Shown one piece after another: positions 1 to 12,877 of a stretch of 64,000 nt of DNA. The position numbers and the translations under genes were made by a program. The notes beneath the pieces are model-generated. The model made no database searches. It was not told where the DNA came from and saw only the letters and a list, made by a program, of their open reading frames with translations. The stretch spans positions 1 through 64,000 of the forward strand of contig CM027382.1 of assembly GCA_015680905.1 (NCBI GenBank). The letters are read 5' to 3'. Position 1 is the stretch's first letter. Every line of letters begins with the position of its first letter. This DNA is from Coptis chinensis. Lineage: Eukaryota; Streptophyta; Magnoliopsida; Ranunculales; Ranunculaceae.

Positions 1-2131
1 TGGAAACAACTCTTTTGGGAGCACTGGAAATGACCCAGGAGTTGGGGGCGATATAGGTTTGGAAAAAATGAAAATGCTTGGGAGTTAGGAGTTGGGAGCC
101 TATAATCAAGTTGGTTTGATTTGATTGATTTAATGAAAATGCAACAAGAATTCGATCAGGTGAAGTGTTGGACCAAAACCTTAAGTGGAAATGGGGCTTT
201 TGCTTGAACGACACCTGAACTTCATAGGGGATTGGGAATGGGATGCATGGGAATATGGGATAGACTGATAGAGTACGCAATCAAGTTGAATATTAAGGTA
301 GAGTTAAAAGGAAATAGATTTAATGCTTCGAATTATATTGCTTGTTACAATTTGTGCCTCCATAGATTATTTGTGATGTAGTTGATGTGTTCATGTGTGT
401 GTGTTCGGAAATTTGCTACCAAATGTGTAGTCTCGAGGGAAGGATTTTTCTCTCTCATATGTGGCATTTTCTAATGGAGTTTGTGGTGACACTGATATCT
501 ACTTGATTGGCAAGCTCTAATGAGACTATGAGAGTCCATCAATTGCAAGCGTTGATTATCTTTAAATTAATATCAACTATCTTTAAATAGGAAAGATCTC
601 ATAATTACCCCACAAATTCATAAGGAAACCTCTTTCAATTTGGAATATATAGCTATTATTTCCTTAAAAATATGAAAGATTATTGCAATTATTTCCTAAA
701 AATAGAAAATTAAGATCTTATAATCACGGTTTTCTGATAGATGTAATAAAACAAAATTGAACTTTTAGTTTGGGTGTATATATTATGTAGAGAACTACAC
801 CTTATGATTTGCATTGTGCATATATATACTAACTATTGTATTTGATAACGAGAATAAACATAGGCAATGACATGAATGCTTGAACATAAAGCAACACATT
901 GATGAAAGGTAAACATTTTAAATCGGAAACAAACAATAGATGAAGAGGCAATGAATTGGTGAAAGGTGATGTTGTTATCTTGATGTTTAAATTGTTTGTC
1001 CTTTGCCAAAATCGAGATAATTAACATCTTTATTTTTGGTGGAAAGTTAGTATTCGATATTCAAGAGAGCGACTCTTGAAGGAATAAATGTGATATCACT
1101 AGCGTGATTCTATTTTCCATTTAGAGCACATAATTTCTAAGGTTAGAAAGAACGACTCCATAATCAATGGAGCAGTTGTGGTGGGAGGGAATGAATAGCT
1201 AGAGGTTAGCATATAAGGCCATGATCACTAGAGGCACACTCAACTCATTCGCCATGGACTCCTTGAAATTGCTTCAGAGCATATATCTTTTTTAGTTCTT
1301 CAAATCGGCCTTTGTAATATATGGTTTGCGATGCACTCATGAATAAACTAACGGATAAATGTTGCTTCTTGATTGTTTGTGGTTTCAATAATATGCAACT
1401 ACTGAAGACACATAAGTAGAAAGTTTGCTTAAAAAATTAGAGGAAAGCAACTATGTTAACAACTTATGATACACAAGAATTGAATGAACAGGGGTCCTAA
1501 AAATATTGAAAGACAAAAATAATATCTGAGAAGTGCTTGACATTCGTGTGAAGTTTCGTTCTCATAATAGGTTTGTGAAGTCATTGACATTATCAAAGCG
1601 ATATACCGGAACACCCAAACAAGTGCTCTAAACATTGTGTAAGATGAACTTATACTCTTAGGAGCATTACGTGAAAGAGCCATATAACTTACATATTCTC
1701 CATCAAACCACACAAAAATTGATTTATCCAAGTGAGTAGTGTTGGTGTTTCAGCATCAAGACATGAACTATAATCAAGTTGTTGTTATTTGATTGAATTA
1801 ATGATCATTCACCAAGAATTCCATCATGTGAAAAATGACACCCCGACTTCAAAAGTGCTTCGAAAGGAGACACGTGCTAGATTGCTAAAGTACGCATTGA
1901 AGTATAGAACACACTTGATCTTAATAAATACATAAATACACTTTTGAAACATGGTTTTGGAGTCTAACTAAAAGAGAAAACTTTTTTTTTTTGAAAGAGT
2001 ACTACTCTATGGGCAGATTTTTTGCCAATTTCACAAAAATGCCTAAACCCGAGATAGCAAAAACTAAACCGAAATTAAGACAAAAATACGCATCCTAATT
2101 ATTTCTCTTTCTCACTTAAGACGAAAGAAGA
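1..2131. other. Gene-free AT-rich flank
   Basis: I see no exon, splice-bounded reading frame or recognisable mobile-element end here. The reading frames are short and have no family resemblance. The only structure noticed is a diverged direct repeat: about 104-290 resembles about 1769-1905. The last ~100 bases probably hold the promoter and 5' UTR of the CSTF64 gene. Confidence 0.5.
104..290 (+). repeat. Diverged direct repeat, partner near 1769-1905
   Basis: Both stretches start with ACTATAATCAAGTTG and share AAGAATTC and an AGTACGCA core in the same order. Identity is roughly 65-70 percent by eye. They lie about 1.6 kb apart in the same orientation. No terminal motif identifies an element family. 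Confidence 0.35.
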
Positions 2132-2231
2132 ACAGAAACAGTAAAAAACCAAACTTTGTCTTTTTTTTCTTTGTTTCCAAGAAGAAGAAGAAGAAAGAAT
2201 GTGGGCTATAACATTTGGCAACTTATGATAG

Positions 2232-2302
2232 ATGGCCAACAACCCTTCTCAACATCGCTGTGTCTTTGGTACGTTTCTTTCTTGCCTATCTCTCTAAAAA
2301 CT

Positions 2303-2340
<38 letters not shown>

Positions 2341-5300
2341 TGATTTACAGATTTATGTTTAGATATACTTTTGTTTTGAATATGTGCAGTTGGTAACATA
2401 CCATATGATGCAAGTGAAGAACAGCTTATTCAAATCTGTGAAGAAGTTGGCCCCGTTGTTTCTTTCAGGTCTGGGCCCTTTCTTTATTCACTGTCTTGTT
2501 GGCTTGCTTTTTATTTGAATCCAATAAAGAAATTAACTTTTTGTTTTTGTAAACTGTTATTTATGATTTGGGGTTTAATATTGCAATGGATGCAATTGCA
2601 TAGGAACATTTTTTATTTTTTTTATTGATTTGGCTTTGTTCTGCTAACTTGTTGAAGTGAAAATTTAACTGAAACAATGAGCTTGGTTCAAAGTGATAAA
2701 GAATTTGTTTGTAGTTGCAATTTGATGGACTAATATATTTTTCGATAAGTGGTAACTAGTTCACTCTACTGTGAATTGTGAAAGATGAGAATGTGAAAGG
2801 GTGTTGTTGTTTCTCATTCACGATCTTTTGTTTCAGATTAGTCATCGACAGAGAAACTGGTAAACCTAAAGGTTATGGGTTCTGTGAGTATAAGGATGAA
2901 GAGACAGCTCTAAGTGCACGCCGTAATCTTCAGGGTTATGAAATCAATGGACGTCAGTTACGAGTTGATTTTGCTGAAAATGACAAAGGCTCCGACAGGA
3001 ACCGTGAACAGGTAATTTTATGCGTATATACCTGAAAGCTTATTAGCTTTTTTTCATGCATGTTTTACTTTCTTGTATACTGTGGTTGATGCTCGCTTCA
3101 CTTTTACTTTCTTTTCTATGATGCAATTCCATATGATTTTGTACTTGTCATGATGCTTGATGAATTTGAACAATTTTGTAATGCTGTTAAGTATTCATAT
3201 GATTGTTGAAATGTTTAGACTGAGTTAGAGGATAGTCTCTTTGCTCTGATATCATTTGAGGGGAGGAAACAAACACTCAGAGAACCTTTTCATAGTGATA
3301 TTATTCAAGCATAAGCACTTAAAATTATTAGCTAAATTATAGTAACAAAAACAAAGGTGTGCTCATTTGTTTTTTCATCTTTTTCAGGGTCGTGGAGGGC
3401 CAGGGTTGACTTCCAATACTGGTTAGATTACTACTCTGTTATTTTTCTTTATTTGATTTGTGTCCAACTTGATATCAAGTATATCACCAAATCATGGAAG
3501 CTCATTATGGATATATAGCAGATGCGCAAAAATCATCAGGTGGCCCTGCGATCCTTGGGGATTCTGCTCTCTACCAGCCAATTGGTCTCCCATTATCTTC
3601 TACTGCTGCATCTGTCATGGCAGGAGCTTTGGGCGGTGTGCAGGCTGATAGTATGCGCTCAATGCAAAATGGTTTGCAAAGTCAGTCTGGTTTGGCCAGT
3701 GATCCTTTGACGCTTTATCTCGCTAAGATGTCGAGGAAACAATTGTATGATATTATGTCAGAGATGAAGGTGGGAATTTCTATTCTGTTCGTGTGCTTTT
3801 ATAAAATCACCCTTTCGTTCTGCTTTGACATTTAAGTCATACAGGTAATGACTACGCAAAACAGGGAGCTGGCGCGCCAACTATTTTCGTTATGTCCATT
3901 GCTCCTAAAAGCGCTTTTTCAGGTTGTTGTCTGTTGTTGATGTTTCTTTAAATAGATATTGAGAGACCCTTTTAAATAAGTTTTGAGGGATCCTTAATCC
4001 CCTTTGTGTTATTGTATGGTTTTACAGAAAATTGAATTGCCAAAGGGCAGACCAAAGTCAGCCTGTTTACACCCCTTCTTGTTTATAGTATGCTGAATAA
4101 TGTGAATATTACTGTAGGAGGTTTAGGACTCATCTCATCTGGAACTTTGAAGCTTGTCCATACACTAGCCCAAGTAACCGTAGTTTTGGCGCCACCATCA
4201 GTCACAGTTAAATATCCGACTCTCTTTGCCCCATCCCCTCACTTTTTCTATTTTATTTTATTTTTTCATTACCACCAAATCATGCACACACTCCTCCGTC
4301 TCCTTTATGATATATCAAAAGAAGTTTGTTGTGGGTCCTTCAAATAATTCCCACTTCAAAGTATCAACCACGCACATGCCTGTTTTCGATCTTAAGGTAC
4401 CTTTTGGAATTTCACATGCTCCAAAACCCTTAAATTCGATGTTTTCATACTTCTTCTGTCTGTTTTGTCTGTATACTCTGTCATAATGTCTATTAATCTC
4501 GTAGTGATACAGAGTAGCAATCTAAAACTTTGTTCTTGTGATTTTGCAGGCACAGATAATGCTGGGGATGGTATCTCCGCAAGTGGTTTGTACTCAATCT
4601 TTATTGTCATCTTTTGTTTGATACCCACTTAAATAATGTCTTTATAAAAATTTAACGCTCTCTGTTGCAGTTACAGATGTCAAATATTGACAGTCGCCTA
4701 GTTCAGTCCTGCAGCCCCAACGCAGGATGGCATGCACAGGATCTGAAGCTAGCAGGGCTTCCGCCAATTCGGTACAATCTTCTCTAGCACAGAATAAGAC
4801 GCAGCTAGGGATGATACCAAGTTTACACGAACCTCAAAATGCTTCGAGGAATAATCAGCATTCAGTCCTTCCCTTTCAGCAAGCTCCTACACAGCCTCGA
4901 ATTCAGCATCCCCAGCAAGCGCAAAATCAACCTTTCCCACAGACAATGCCATCCCAACCTGGAGTTTTGACAGTCCCATCTGTACAACCTCTTACTAATT
5001 CACAGCCTCCAGCATTGGAATCATCGAGTGCACGAACAGCAAATGCAAGCTCCTTTGTTACATAATCCCTCGACCTGTAGGAGCTGCAAATAATACTCAG
5101 AATGTTTTCCCTCACGCTTACTCACCATTCACTTATACCTCGCCCTCTATTATCACAACCGAACTTTCAGGTGCCAAACTTTACTGTTAGAGAATATTGT
5201 AGTTGTCCTTGTTCATATACTAGTATCTTGTTTCTCTTCTGTTTAATGTTAAGAAAAGATTATTCTCAATGGAACTTTTTATTTTTGTTATGTTTCCTTC

Positions 5301-6928
5301 TTCTCCTTTTTTTCATACGGTGTTGAGATACTTGTTCTATTGATTTAGTTAAGATAGCTTCACTGCCTGCTAGGCTTCTAGTACCCTAATAGTGTTTTCT
5401 ATGGGAAAGAAAAGCATTAAAAAAAATAGCCAAGCACAAAATGGATGAAGAGAACTTTTGAAGTGTTCTCTTTTCTTTTAAACATTAACTGCTCATATAA
5501 ATTGCAATGAACACATTATATCTACTTTTTAGTGTATTGTACTGATCGTAGTAGGTATTGACTTAAAAAAAAGTGCAGAATTGCTGTTCTATTTTTGGTG
5601 AACCCATCTGGGGAGCTCCTCTCAATTCTTGTTATACAATTTAGCAATTTAGCCCTGCTTGGATACTGCAAAAGATTGTGTAACAACACGTAGGTTTTTG
5701 TCCATTAGATCCAATATTTACAGGGGGTTGACCTTACCTTTTGCTCCTAAATCATGTCACGGTTTGTAAAATTTTGCAAGTACTAATTAGTTGCAAAGTT
5801 TGATGAAATTTCATATCCTTTTTGTAACGGAACATTTTATCATTATTCCTAGTGGACCCTTTCTGAACATAGAGTCCGACTTAGATTTCCCAGATTCTGT
5901 TGCGACAACTTTTGCATTACAAAACAAGGACTTAGTTGCAGTAGACACAGTTTTCCAGGGAGTTTTAGTTATTTCTGTCATTTATATTCTTTTCCCCTTC
6001 TGTAACTGTTCAGCAACAGCCTGGTTCGTCAAATTCTATGACAACATTTGGGCTACCAGAGATTGGTAATAACAACTATGAAAAATCTTCTGAAGTAACA
6101 AATGAAACAAGATGGGTCCCTGGAAGTAATTCAAACTTGCATTTGGGGGTACTGGGCCAAACAGGTATGACTCGTAATAATATGGAACCGGCTCGTCATC
6201 CATCCAAACTAGCAAAGTTAGAAGATGGAAGGAGTGCCATACGTACCATGGTGAGTCAGAACACTAATACTGCAAGTGAATCTGGGCCAAGTCCTGAAAT
6301 GGTGCAGAATTCCAACGACCAAATGTTGCAGGTACTGCTTCTTTGCTATTAATTTTATTATCTTTAGACTGTACCGACCTGGGTCAAAAGTGAACTCATG
6401 AAAATTTGATTTTACATAATTTGAAAACTAGATTCCACACTTGCATGCTGATGGTGTGTATTATCTTTGTGCTATCTTAAATATATGGGACTGCTTCATT
6501 GCAAATTTACTATACATCTCTGTAAGACCTGAACCTCAACTTCAGTCGAGGTTTGATAATATTAATCTGAATGACTACACTCAAAGCATATCTGAACTAC
6601 TTTAGTCTACCTGCAGTTGCTCAAAGTCCTGCATTAACCGTGATATGAAGGATGTGTTACTTCATACAATCTCATGTTTGGCTGATTAGTGCTTGTATTT
6701 TCTTTGTTCTTTTTTACTAAAAGAAATTTTATTTTGTGTATATGTGCATCAGTGCATATTGCCATAGACCATACTGTCAGATTTTTTACGTTGTTACTGT
6801 TGCAGCTGGCACCTGAAGTGCAGTCAGCCCTACTGGAGCAAGTAAAGAGTCTGACACCGGAGCAGTTGAGGTCGTTACCACCAGAGCAGCGGCAACAAGT
6901 GATTGATCTTCAGAAGATGCTCAGATGA
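2232..6928 (+). CDS. CSTF64: Cleavage stimulation factor subunit 64 (CSTF64), with disrupted frame in exon 8
   Basis: This is the RNA-binding subunit of the CstF complex, which recognises the GU-rich element downstream of poly(A) sites in the nucleus. Exons read directly: 2232-2268, 2390-2468, 2837-3011, 3388-3421, 3522-3769, 3845-3922, 4550-4585, 4671-about 5170, 6014-6331, 6806-6928, all with GT-AG borders. The RRM covers residues ~10-88, with RNP2 (VFVGNI) and RNP1 (KGYGFCEY). The CSTF hinge helix ([15 protein letters not shown]) spans exons 5-7. The conserved C-terminal helix bundle ([13 protein letters not shown], ending DLQKMLR) is the last exon. Within exon 8 the homologous reading moves between frames at least three times: just after codon ATT near 4688, near 5045 and near 5080. 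Using an acceptor at 4693 would bypass the first. The exon 8 end and the 5171-6013 interval are uncertain. Either sequencing indels or a damaged gene; identity is secure. Confidence 0.9.
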
Positions 6929-7292
6929 ATTCAATCCCAGCCAATCCAGCTATACTTTCCTGATGCCATCACTTGATTGGTTATCAACTCGAGGATATTG
7001 ATTTTCTGATGCAACCTGATTGGTTATCAACTTGAGTATAGTGATCCCAGGCAAGCCCAGCTATGCTTTCCTTTATTGCGGACATTAGTAGTTGTTGCTG
7101 AATCAGACGCAGGATGTTGTGAGTTGTTCTGAGGAACAGTCCAGGCCACTAATTGCGGGTATTGTTAGAATTTAATGAAACATGGTTGATTGTATCATTG
7201 TAACAATTATGCGATTGTGTATATCATCTATAGAAGAGAAGAGAAAAAAAATGAAAGAAAAAAAAATGATTCTTTTTCTTTTCTCGAGTTTT

Positions 7293-7298
7293 AATAAA
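7293..7298 (+). terminator. Probable poly(A) signal of CSTF64
   Basis: AATAAA lies about 365 bases past the CSTF64 stop codon, after a T-rich stretch. This is a normal distance for a plant near-upstream element. The cleavage site is not visible from sequence alone. Confidence 0.4.
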
Positions 7299-7329
7299 AG
7301 AAATTGTTCTTTGTCCTGACTTCACTACC

Positions 7330-8241
7330 AGTTTTTATTTTCTGCATGAAGGCACACGTATCAAGGCAGTCAGAATGCCTACTAATCTGGTAGTCTATAC
7401 AAGCATCCTATCCAAACTGCTTCTGTGTACTGCTTTTAATAGATGGTGAAACCGAAAAGGAATTGAGAAATGGAAAGAAACGCAATTGTGATAAATTTGG
7501 TAGTAACATACTAACATACACATTTTGCAATGAGGATAGCATGACTTCCCCGTGGCCCTATGTATAGTTGTGTAGATTAATCTTTTGATTCTGTTAGATG
7601 GCTTCACTATAAGATTGCACTTGTTTCAGTTAAATTATTTTGACAGACTCTTTTTCTCTTGAAGTGTCAGTTTTTACCTTTCAGGCTTTCACTACTAACT
7701 TTTAGATTATCTCCAGTGTGATTCCATGTATTATTTGTTATAGACTCTTCCAACACGTCTGCTGCCCAACCTTTTTGTGGTTAGCTGGTTCCAGAACAAT
7801 TTTTACAGAGTAACTAGTCGTCTATGTAGGCCACTTCAGATTTAGCTTCATTTCTTCAATTTGGGTTTACACACACCACCAGGTTCGGCCTTTTCCTCCC
7901 CTGTTGAAGGTGCGTGGGGCCACTATACGTGTAGCTGTTCAATGATAATGACCATCAGAGAAATTTGGGTTAGGCAACAGATTTCTCTGATAAAATTGGA
8001 AGCCATGTGATTTTATACCATTGGAGGATTTCACACCACCTAAATATCTAATGCTGAGAACATTTAGATAATTCTGTATCCTGATTTCCCACGTCAGACA
8101 CTCAGACCTTTACACATGCATTTCACTGGACCACACTAGAGGATTAATCTTGCAAGAAATTCCATAGCAGATACATATTCAAATGAAACCTCAGCACAAG
8201 ATTTTATTCATGAGAATCTAACTTCTGGAATTTGCCAATCC
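7330..8241. other. Intergenic spacer between convergent CSTF64 and AGT2
   Basis: The genes on both sides end here, so this should hold the two 3' UTRs and a short spacer. I see no further exon, repeat or RNA gene. Confidence 0.45.
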
Positions 8242-11200
8242 TCACATCTTAGAGATTGCATAGTCCAATGCATCCACCAAGAAATCTGCACATAGATTCC
8301 GAGTCAAAATCAGAAAAACACTGGTAGAAGTATTAAGATAGACTGTGTGTAAGATGGGATTTACCAGCATCGTCTTTGTTGAAGCACATGGGTGGTTTTA
8401 CTCTGAAAACATTTCCATGTAAGCCGCCTTTGCCAACCAGCACTCCCAGCTCTTCGAAACATACAGAATGCAAGATGAATAAATATGTCAAAAGGATGAA
8501 CAATGATAGAACATGTTCCAATTCAAATTTAGTCAGTCTGAACATACTACCTCTAAGCTTTTCAAATAAAACTGCTGTTTCTGCTTTGGCAGGTGTCTTC
8601 TCTTTCCTATCAGTCACAAGTTCTATCCCTACCATTAAGCCTCTCCCTCTTACATCTCCAATAACTGAGAAACAAGATCAAGGCAAAATATGAGACTCAA
8701 CGAATACATTATGTCTTAGACGTCTATCAGTGACATCAATAGCTGCAAGAAATGAGCAGAGTCATCACATAATTATAACCAATGATGAACCTTAACTAAC
8801 AACGTAAACATTTTATCCATTCCAACCAGCAAGTGGAAAAATAGCATGCCTCGGGGAGGTGAAATAATAAAGGATAAAACTTACTTTCATGTTTTGTTGA
8901 AGAGATTTCAAGCGCTCAATTAGATGAGAGCCAACATCAGCACAATGTGCCTGGCTTTTCCTTTTCAATAACCCTAAGCACTGCAAGTCCACCAGCAGAA
9001 CATACAGGGTTCCCACCAAAAGTGTTGAACAGAATTTTCTGAGCCAATACATTTGCTATTTCAGGAGTTGTCACAACAGCTCCCAATGGTAAGCCATTGC
9101 CAATGCCCTGTACAGAACAATTAATGGAAATTCAAAAAATATGTTGTTAAAAGGGCCCACTGCTGTAATAAAGAGATGCCAAAGACTGGATGTTCTTTCA
9201 GTTAAATACAAGAGCTTTTAAAATAAACACTTGTAAAACGAAAATTTGATGCCATTGTCGGAAAGAGTTGAGACTCAAACCTTTGCCATGGTGACAATGT
9301 CAGGAATGACATTTTGTGTTTCAAATCCCCAGTAATGGCTTCCAGTACGACCAAATCCAGTTTGTACTTCATCAGCTATGCAGACACCACCTGCCTTACG
9401 CACAACTTCATACACCAGTTTCAAGTATCCAGGAGCAAGTTCAACTCCTCCTCCAACTCCCTGAAGTATACATGAAGAGAAAATTATTAGCAAAGTAAAT
9501 TATCAATGTCCCCATCAGCATAATGATAAAGGCTAAAACTAGTTCTTATTGCAAACAATCAACTCCCACCTGAATAGTTTCTGCAATAAACCCTGCAACT
9601 CTCCCCGAACTACCATAGTTAATGTGGTCTTCAACATCTTTTGGCGTAGCTGTTCGTGATCAGAGCCAAAAACTCCACGATAAGGATCGGATTTATGACA
9701 TGATGAATTTCACCCTGCACAAATTTCAGAGAGTATATAGCTGAGAGGTAATAACAGTTGCCTTTAGGAGGTACATTCATAAACTATCTTAGTCAACTGT
9801 GCATTTCATACACCAAAAAGCAAAGGAATAGCCGCGATAGATTAGAAAATACAAACCTCTGGTATTGGGTACTTCCAAGTGCTTAGAGCTGTCAATCCCA
9901 TGGTTCCTGCACTTCCACCATGGTATGCATTTCTCAAGGCAATCATACCAAGATTACCAGTATATAACCGGCGCCATCAACATTGCAAGTTCATTTGCTT
10001 CAGTTCCAGAATTGACAAAGTATACAACCTGAACTTCTCCCAGGTGAATTAGTGGTATTGTGTCTAGAATAGTTCTTGAAATATAATTATTAAACGCATA
10101 TATTGTTTGAAAAACGATGGTGGTTTTATTGATATCTGGTTTGTGCATTGAGAGCTAACATTTTCGAACCAAGAAATCTATGGAAAAACATATTATGTGA
10201 GAGGCAATGTGACAAAGGACTATTATCAAATCATCAATCAACACTAAAAGTGTTCCCTTATTTAAATTTATGAGTCACTAGAACAAAATGTTCAAAATCC
10301 TTAGAAGAATTTATTGGGGAAATAAAGGGCTTAGAGGGAAAAGTTGTTTTGCTTTTGGAAACTGGAAAAGGTGGTGTTGCATAAGTATTGCAGAATGCCT
10401 TGGATCCTATGCAGATTGTAAGATACGATCCTATCATCTAGTTTTAGAATATGGAAATTTAGCTAATCCTAACTATATAAAGATCCAAATGAGGGGTCAC
10501 CTTCAGGTTTCCAGGCATCTTTGAAGCCAATGCTTCGGCAAAATCAGCAATAGCATGGTGCAAATATATAGTTGTGGCATGTTGGAGAAGGTTGCTTTGC
10601 TCCACGACAGCATTCACAATTTCTGGATGGCAGTGCCCACAGGACACAGTAACAATTCCAGCAAATGCATCGAGATAACGCTTCCCAGTATCGTCAAACA
10701 AATACTGCATCTTTCCTTCAACGATATTGAGCTGTACATGTTGAAAGAACCATAAACAATGTCAAAGGAACTCATACAAGGAAATGTGTACTTAATTCCT
10801 AGTCAACATTGAAATTTCTATGAAGATGCAATATTACTAGATGTACATAATCAAGATCTACGAGGAATATGTAAATTTCATACTATAAATATAATAATTG
10901 GTTTTTTGAGCAAAACAAGTAATCAGATAAATACAATAGAGTAGTTGACCTTTGACCTCTTAGAAAAATCTTATTGCACTCCTCTGTTCCTACCCAATAG
11001 CCACTAGTCCCACTACCTCTTGTTTTCAAAGGGGTTAGTGTCCACTGCCTTAGGATGCAATCTTTTCCCTTTTATAATATAAACAGATAGGTCCAGTGTA
11101 ATAAAATAAAATTTGCTTACTTCAACTACTCAATCATCCATTGGCAAATCATTTCAAAACCAACATATATCTATTTGCCCTTTCCCTTTCCCTTTCCCTA

Positions 11201-11730
11201 ACCATAACAAATCAATAAAATAAAACTGTACATGTATGCAGATTCACTTGCGCTGTTAATTAATCCTTAATGCAACACAAAATAACAATCCAGACCAAAT
11301 TGAAACAACTATGGGCACCCACTATTTCATTGTGAACCATAACCATTTCAATTCTACCAGCATTGTGAATCAAGATCAATAAAAATCTCAATCTCAATCC
11401 ACAAATCTTCAAGAACCTACATTTTCAGTATCAACAGACAAATCAAGGGAGACAACATAAAGATAAACACTCAATTGAAAGACATTGTTCTAAACTAACA
11501 AAAAAAGAATCTTTTTTTAGCAAAATGCTTACAGGTTTCTGATAGTAATGAAACAAAGAAGGCCCAAGAAACTTTTTCCGCTTCTCAAAAACTTGATCAG
11601 CTGATGGGCCATTGTACTTTTTCGGTTCGTAATCAAAAGGTGGAATCTTTGGAGCAGAAACCGATGAGAATCTACAAAACTTGTTCTTTGATTCCAACGT
11701 CTTCTTCAATAGACTCCTTTGGAACACCAT
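8242..11730 (-). CDS. AGT2: Alanine:glyoxylate aminotransferase 2, mitochondrial, with exonic indels
   Basis: A class III PLP-dependent aminotransferase expected to move the amino group of alanine to glyoxylate in mitochondria. Exons in coding order: 11533-11730, 10501-10731, 9857-10028, 9570-9714, 9281-9460, 8885-9107, 8551-8664, 8365-8451, 8242-8285, all with GT-AG borders. The start at 11730 ([10 protein letters not shown]) fits the family better than the ATG at 11763. A basic N-terminus suggests import. Signatures in order: [44 protein letters not shown], and DIVTMAK, whose Lys should bind PLP. The intended length is about 464 residues, near the family norm. Small indels break the frame: one extra base in exon 3 (172 instead of 171 nt), at least two in exon 4, and two in exon 6. 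Some lie in or next to A runs. Splice sites and residues are otherwise conserved, so sequencing error or very recent loss are both possible. Confidence 0.9.
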
Positions 11731-11932
11731 GATCGCAAGAGATAGAGAATGAGGAAGTGTCAAATGAGAAGTGAGAAGTGAGAAGTGGAGTGAAGTGAAA
11801 TGAAGTTGGCGCCAGTTTTATACGAGAAAATAGCAAAATGGCTGACGTGGATTACTTTATTAGGTATTGGGGATAGAGATTACTATTTTCAGGTGGGGAA
11901 GTTATAAGGTGGTCATGTGAATATTTATCTTG

Positions 11933-12428
11933 AGAGCATTTCCAATGTAGGTGAATTTTTTCCCCCTCTTATCACCTCCACGTAGGCAGTTTTTCTCCTT
12001 CTTATCGCCGTTTTGGTGAAAAGTAAGGTGAAGCTGCGCAATGCAAAGGTGGAAAAAAAAAAATTAGACGGGATGTTGGATTCCGTCTGGAGGTTTTTTG
12101 ATCGAGACGGAATGTAATATCGGAATGTAATATTCCGTCTGATATTTTGTCTGAAGTTAAAAAAAAAAAACACGCGAGACGGAATGAAACATTCCGTCCG
12201 AAAAAAAACCGATTTTTTAAAAAAAAAACACACACACACGAGACGGAATCCAACATCCCGTCCGAAATTCACAAGTCAGCCACTATCATGGTTGAAAGTT
12301 TCAGCCTGGGAATGACTTGGGAAAATAGTCACCATCTTTTTCACCTCTGCATTGGGCACTGGTTTTGCACAAAAATGAGGTGAAAATTTTCACATCTCCC
12401 TCTTTTTCACTTGCATTGGGAATGCTTT
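11933..12428. mobile_element. MITE, unit 1 of a tandem pair
   Basis: It begins AGAGCATTTCCAATG and ends with the near inverse CATTGGGAATGCTTT. Inside are short palindromic GACGGAATGT / ACATTCCGTC motifs and purine-rich runs. There is no coding capacity. It overlaps unit 2 at the shared terminus near 12413-12428. The superfamily is unclear because no clean target duplication is visible. Confidence 0.6.
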
Positions 12429-12875
12429 TATCACTTCCACGTAGGCACTTATTCCCCATCTTTTCACCAAAACGGTGAAAAGCAAGGTGAAGCTGTTGCA
12501 AAAGTGAATATTAATCTTGGACGGAATGTTAGATTCCGTCTGAACGTAAAAATCGAAAAAACGTTCCGAACGGAATAAAACATCCCGTCTGAAATTTAAA
12601 AAAACCCAAAAAAAGTCAAAAAATCATGCAGACGGAATAAAACATTTCGTCAAAAAAAACCCATTTAAAAAAAAACACACACACACACGAGATGGAATCC
12701 AACATCCCATCCGAAGTTAACAAGTCAGCCATTATCTCAGTGGAAGGTTTCACCTTCATTTCAAATGGGGAAAATAGTCACCAGTTTTTCACCTCTGCAT
12801 TGAACCGCCCTTTTTCACAAAAACCAGTGACTATAGTCACAAACCCCCCAAAACCACCTGCATTGGGAATGCTCT
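12413..12875. mobile_element. MITE, unit 2 of a tandem pair
   Basis: This repeats the order of unit 1: a TCCACGTAGGCA block, then ACGGTGAAAAGCAAGGTGAAG, then GACGGAAT motifs, ending CATTGGGAATGCTCT. That ending is the inverse of the start of unit 1 at 11933. The pair reads as one composite 943-bp element with outer terminal inverted repeats and a fused inner terminus. Confidence 0.6.
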
Positions 12876-12877
12876 AA

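Noticed and set aside
5791-6069. Possible extra CSTF64 exon (with [19 protein letters not shown])
   Set aside because: No clear match to CSTF64 and no convincing phase-compatible splice sites; left as intron.
8376-8693. Plus-strand open frame of 105 codons
   Set aside because: It is antisense to AGT2 exons 7 and 8 and has no resemblance to a known family.
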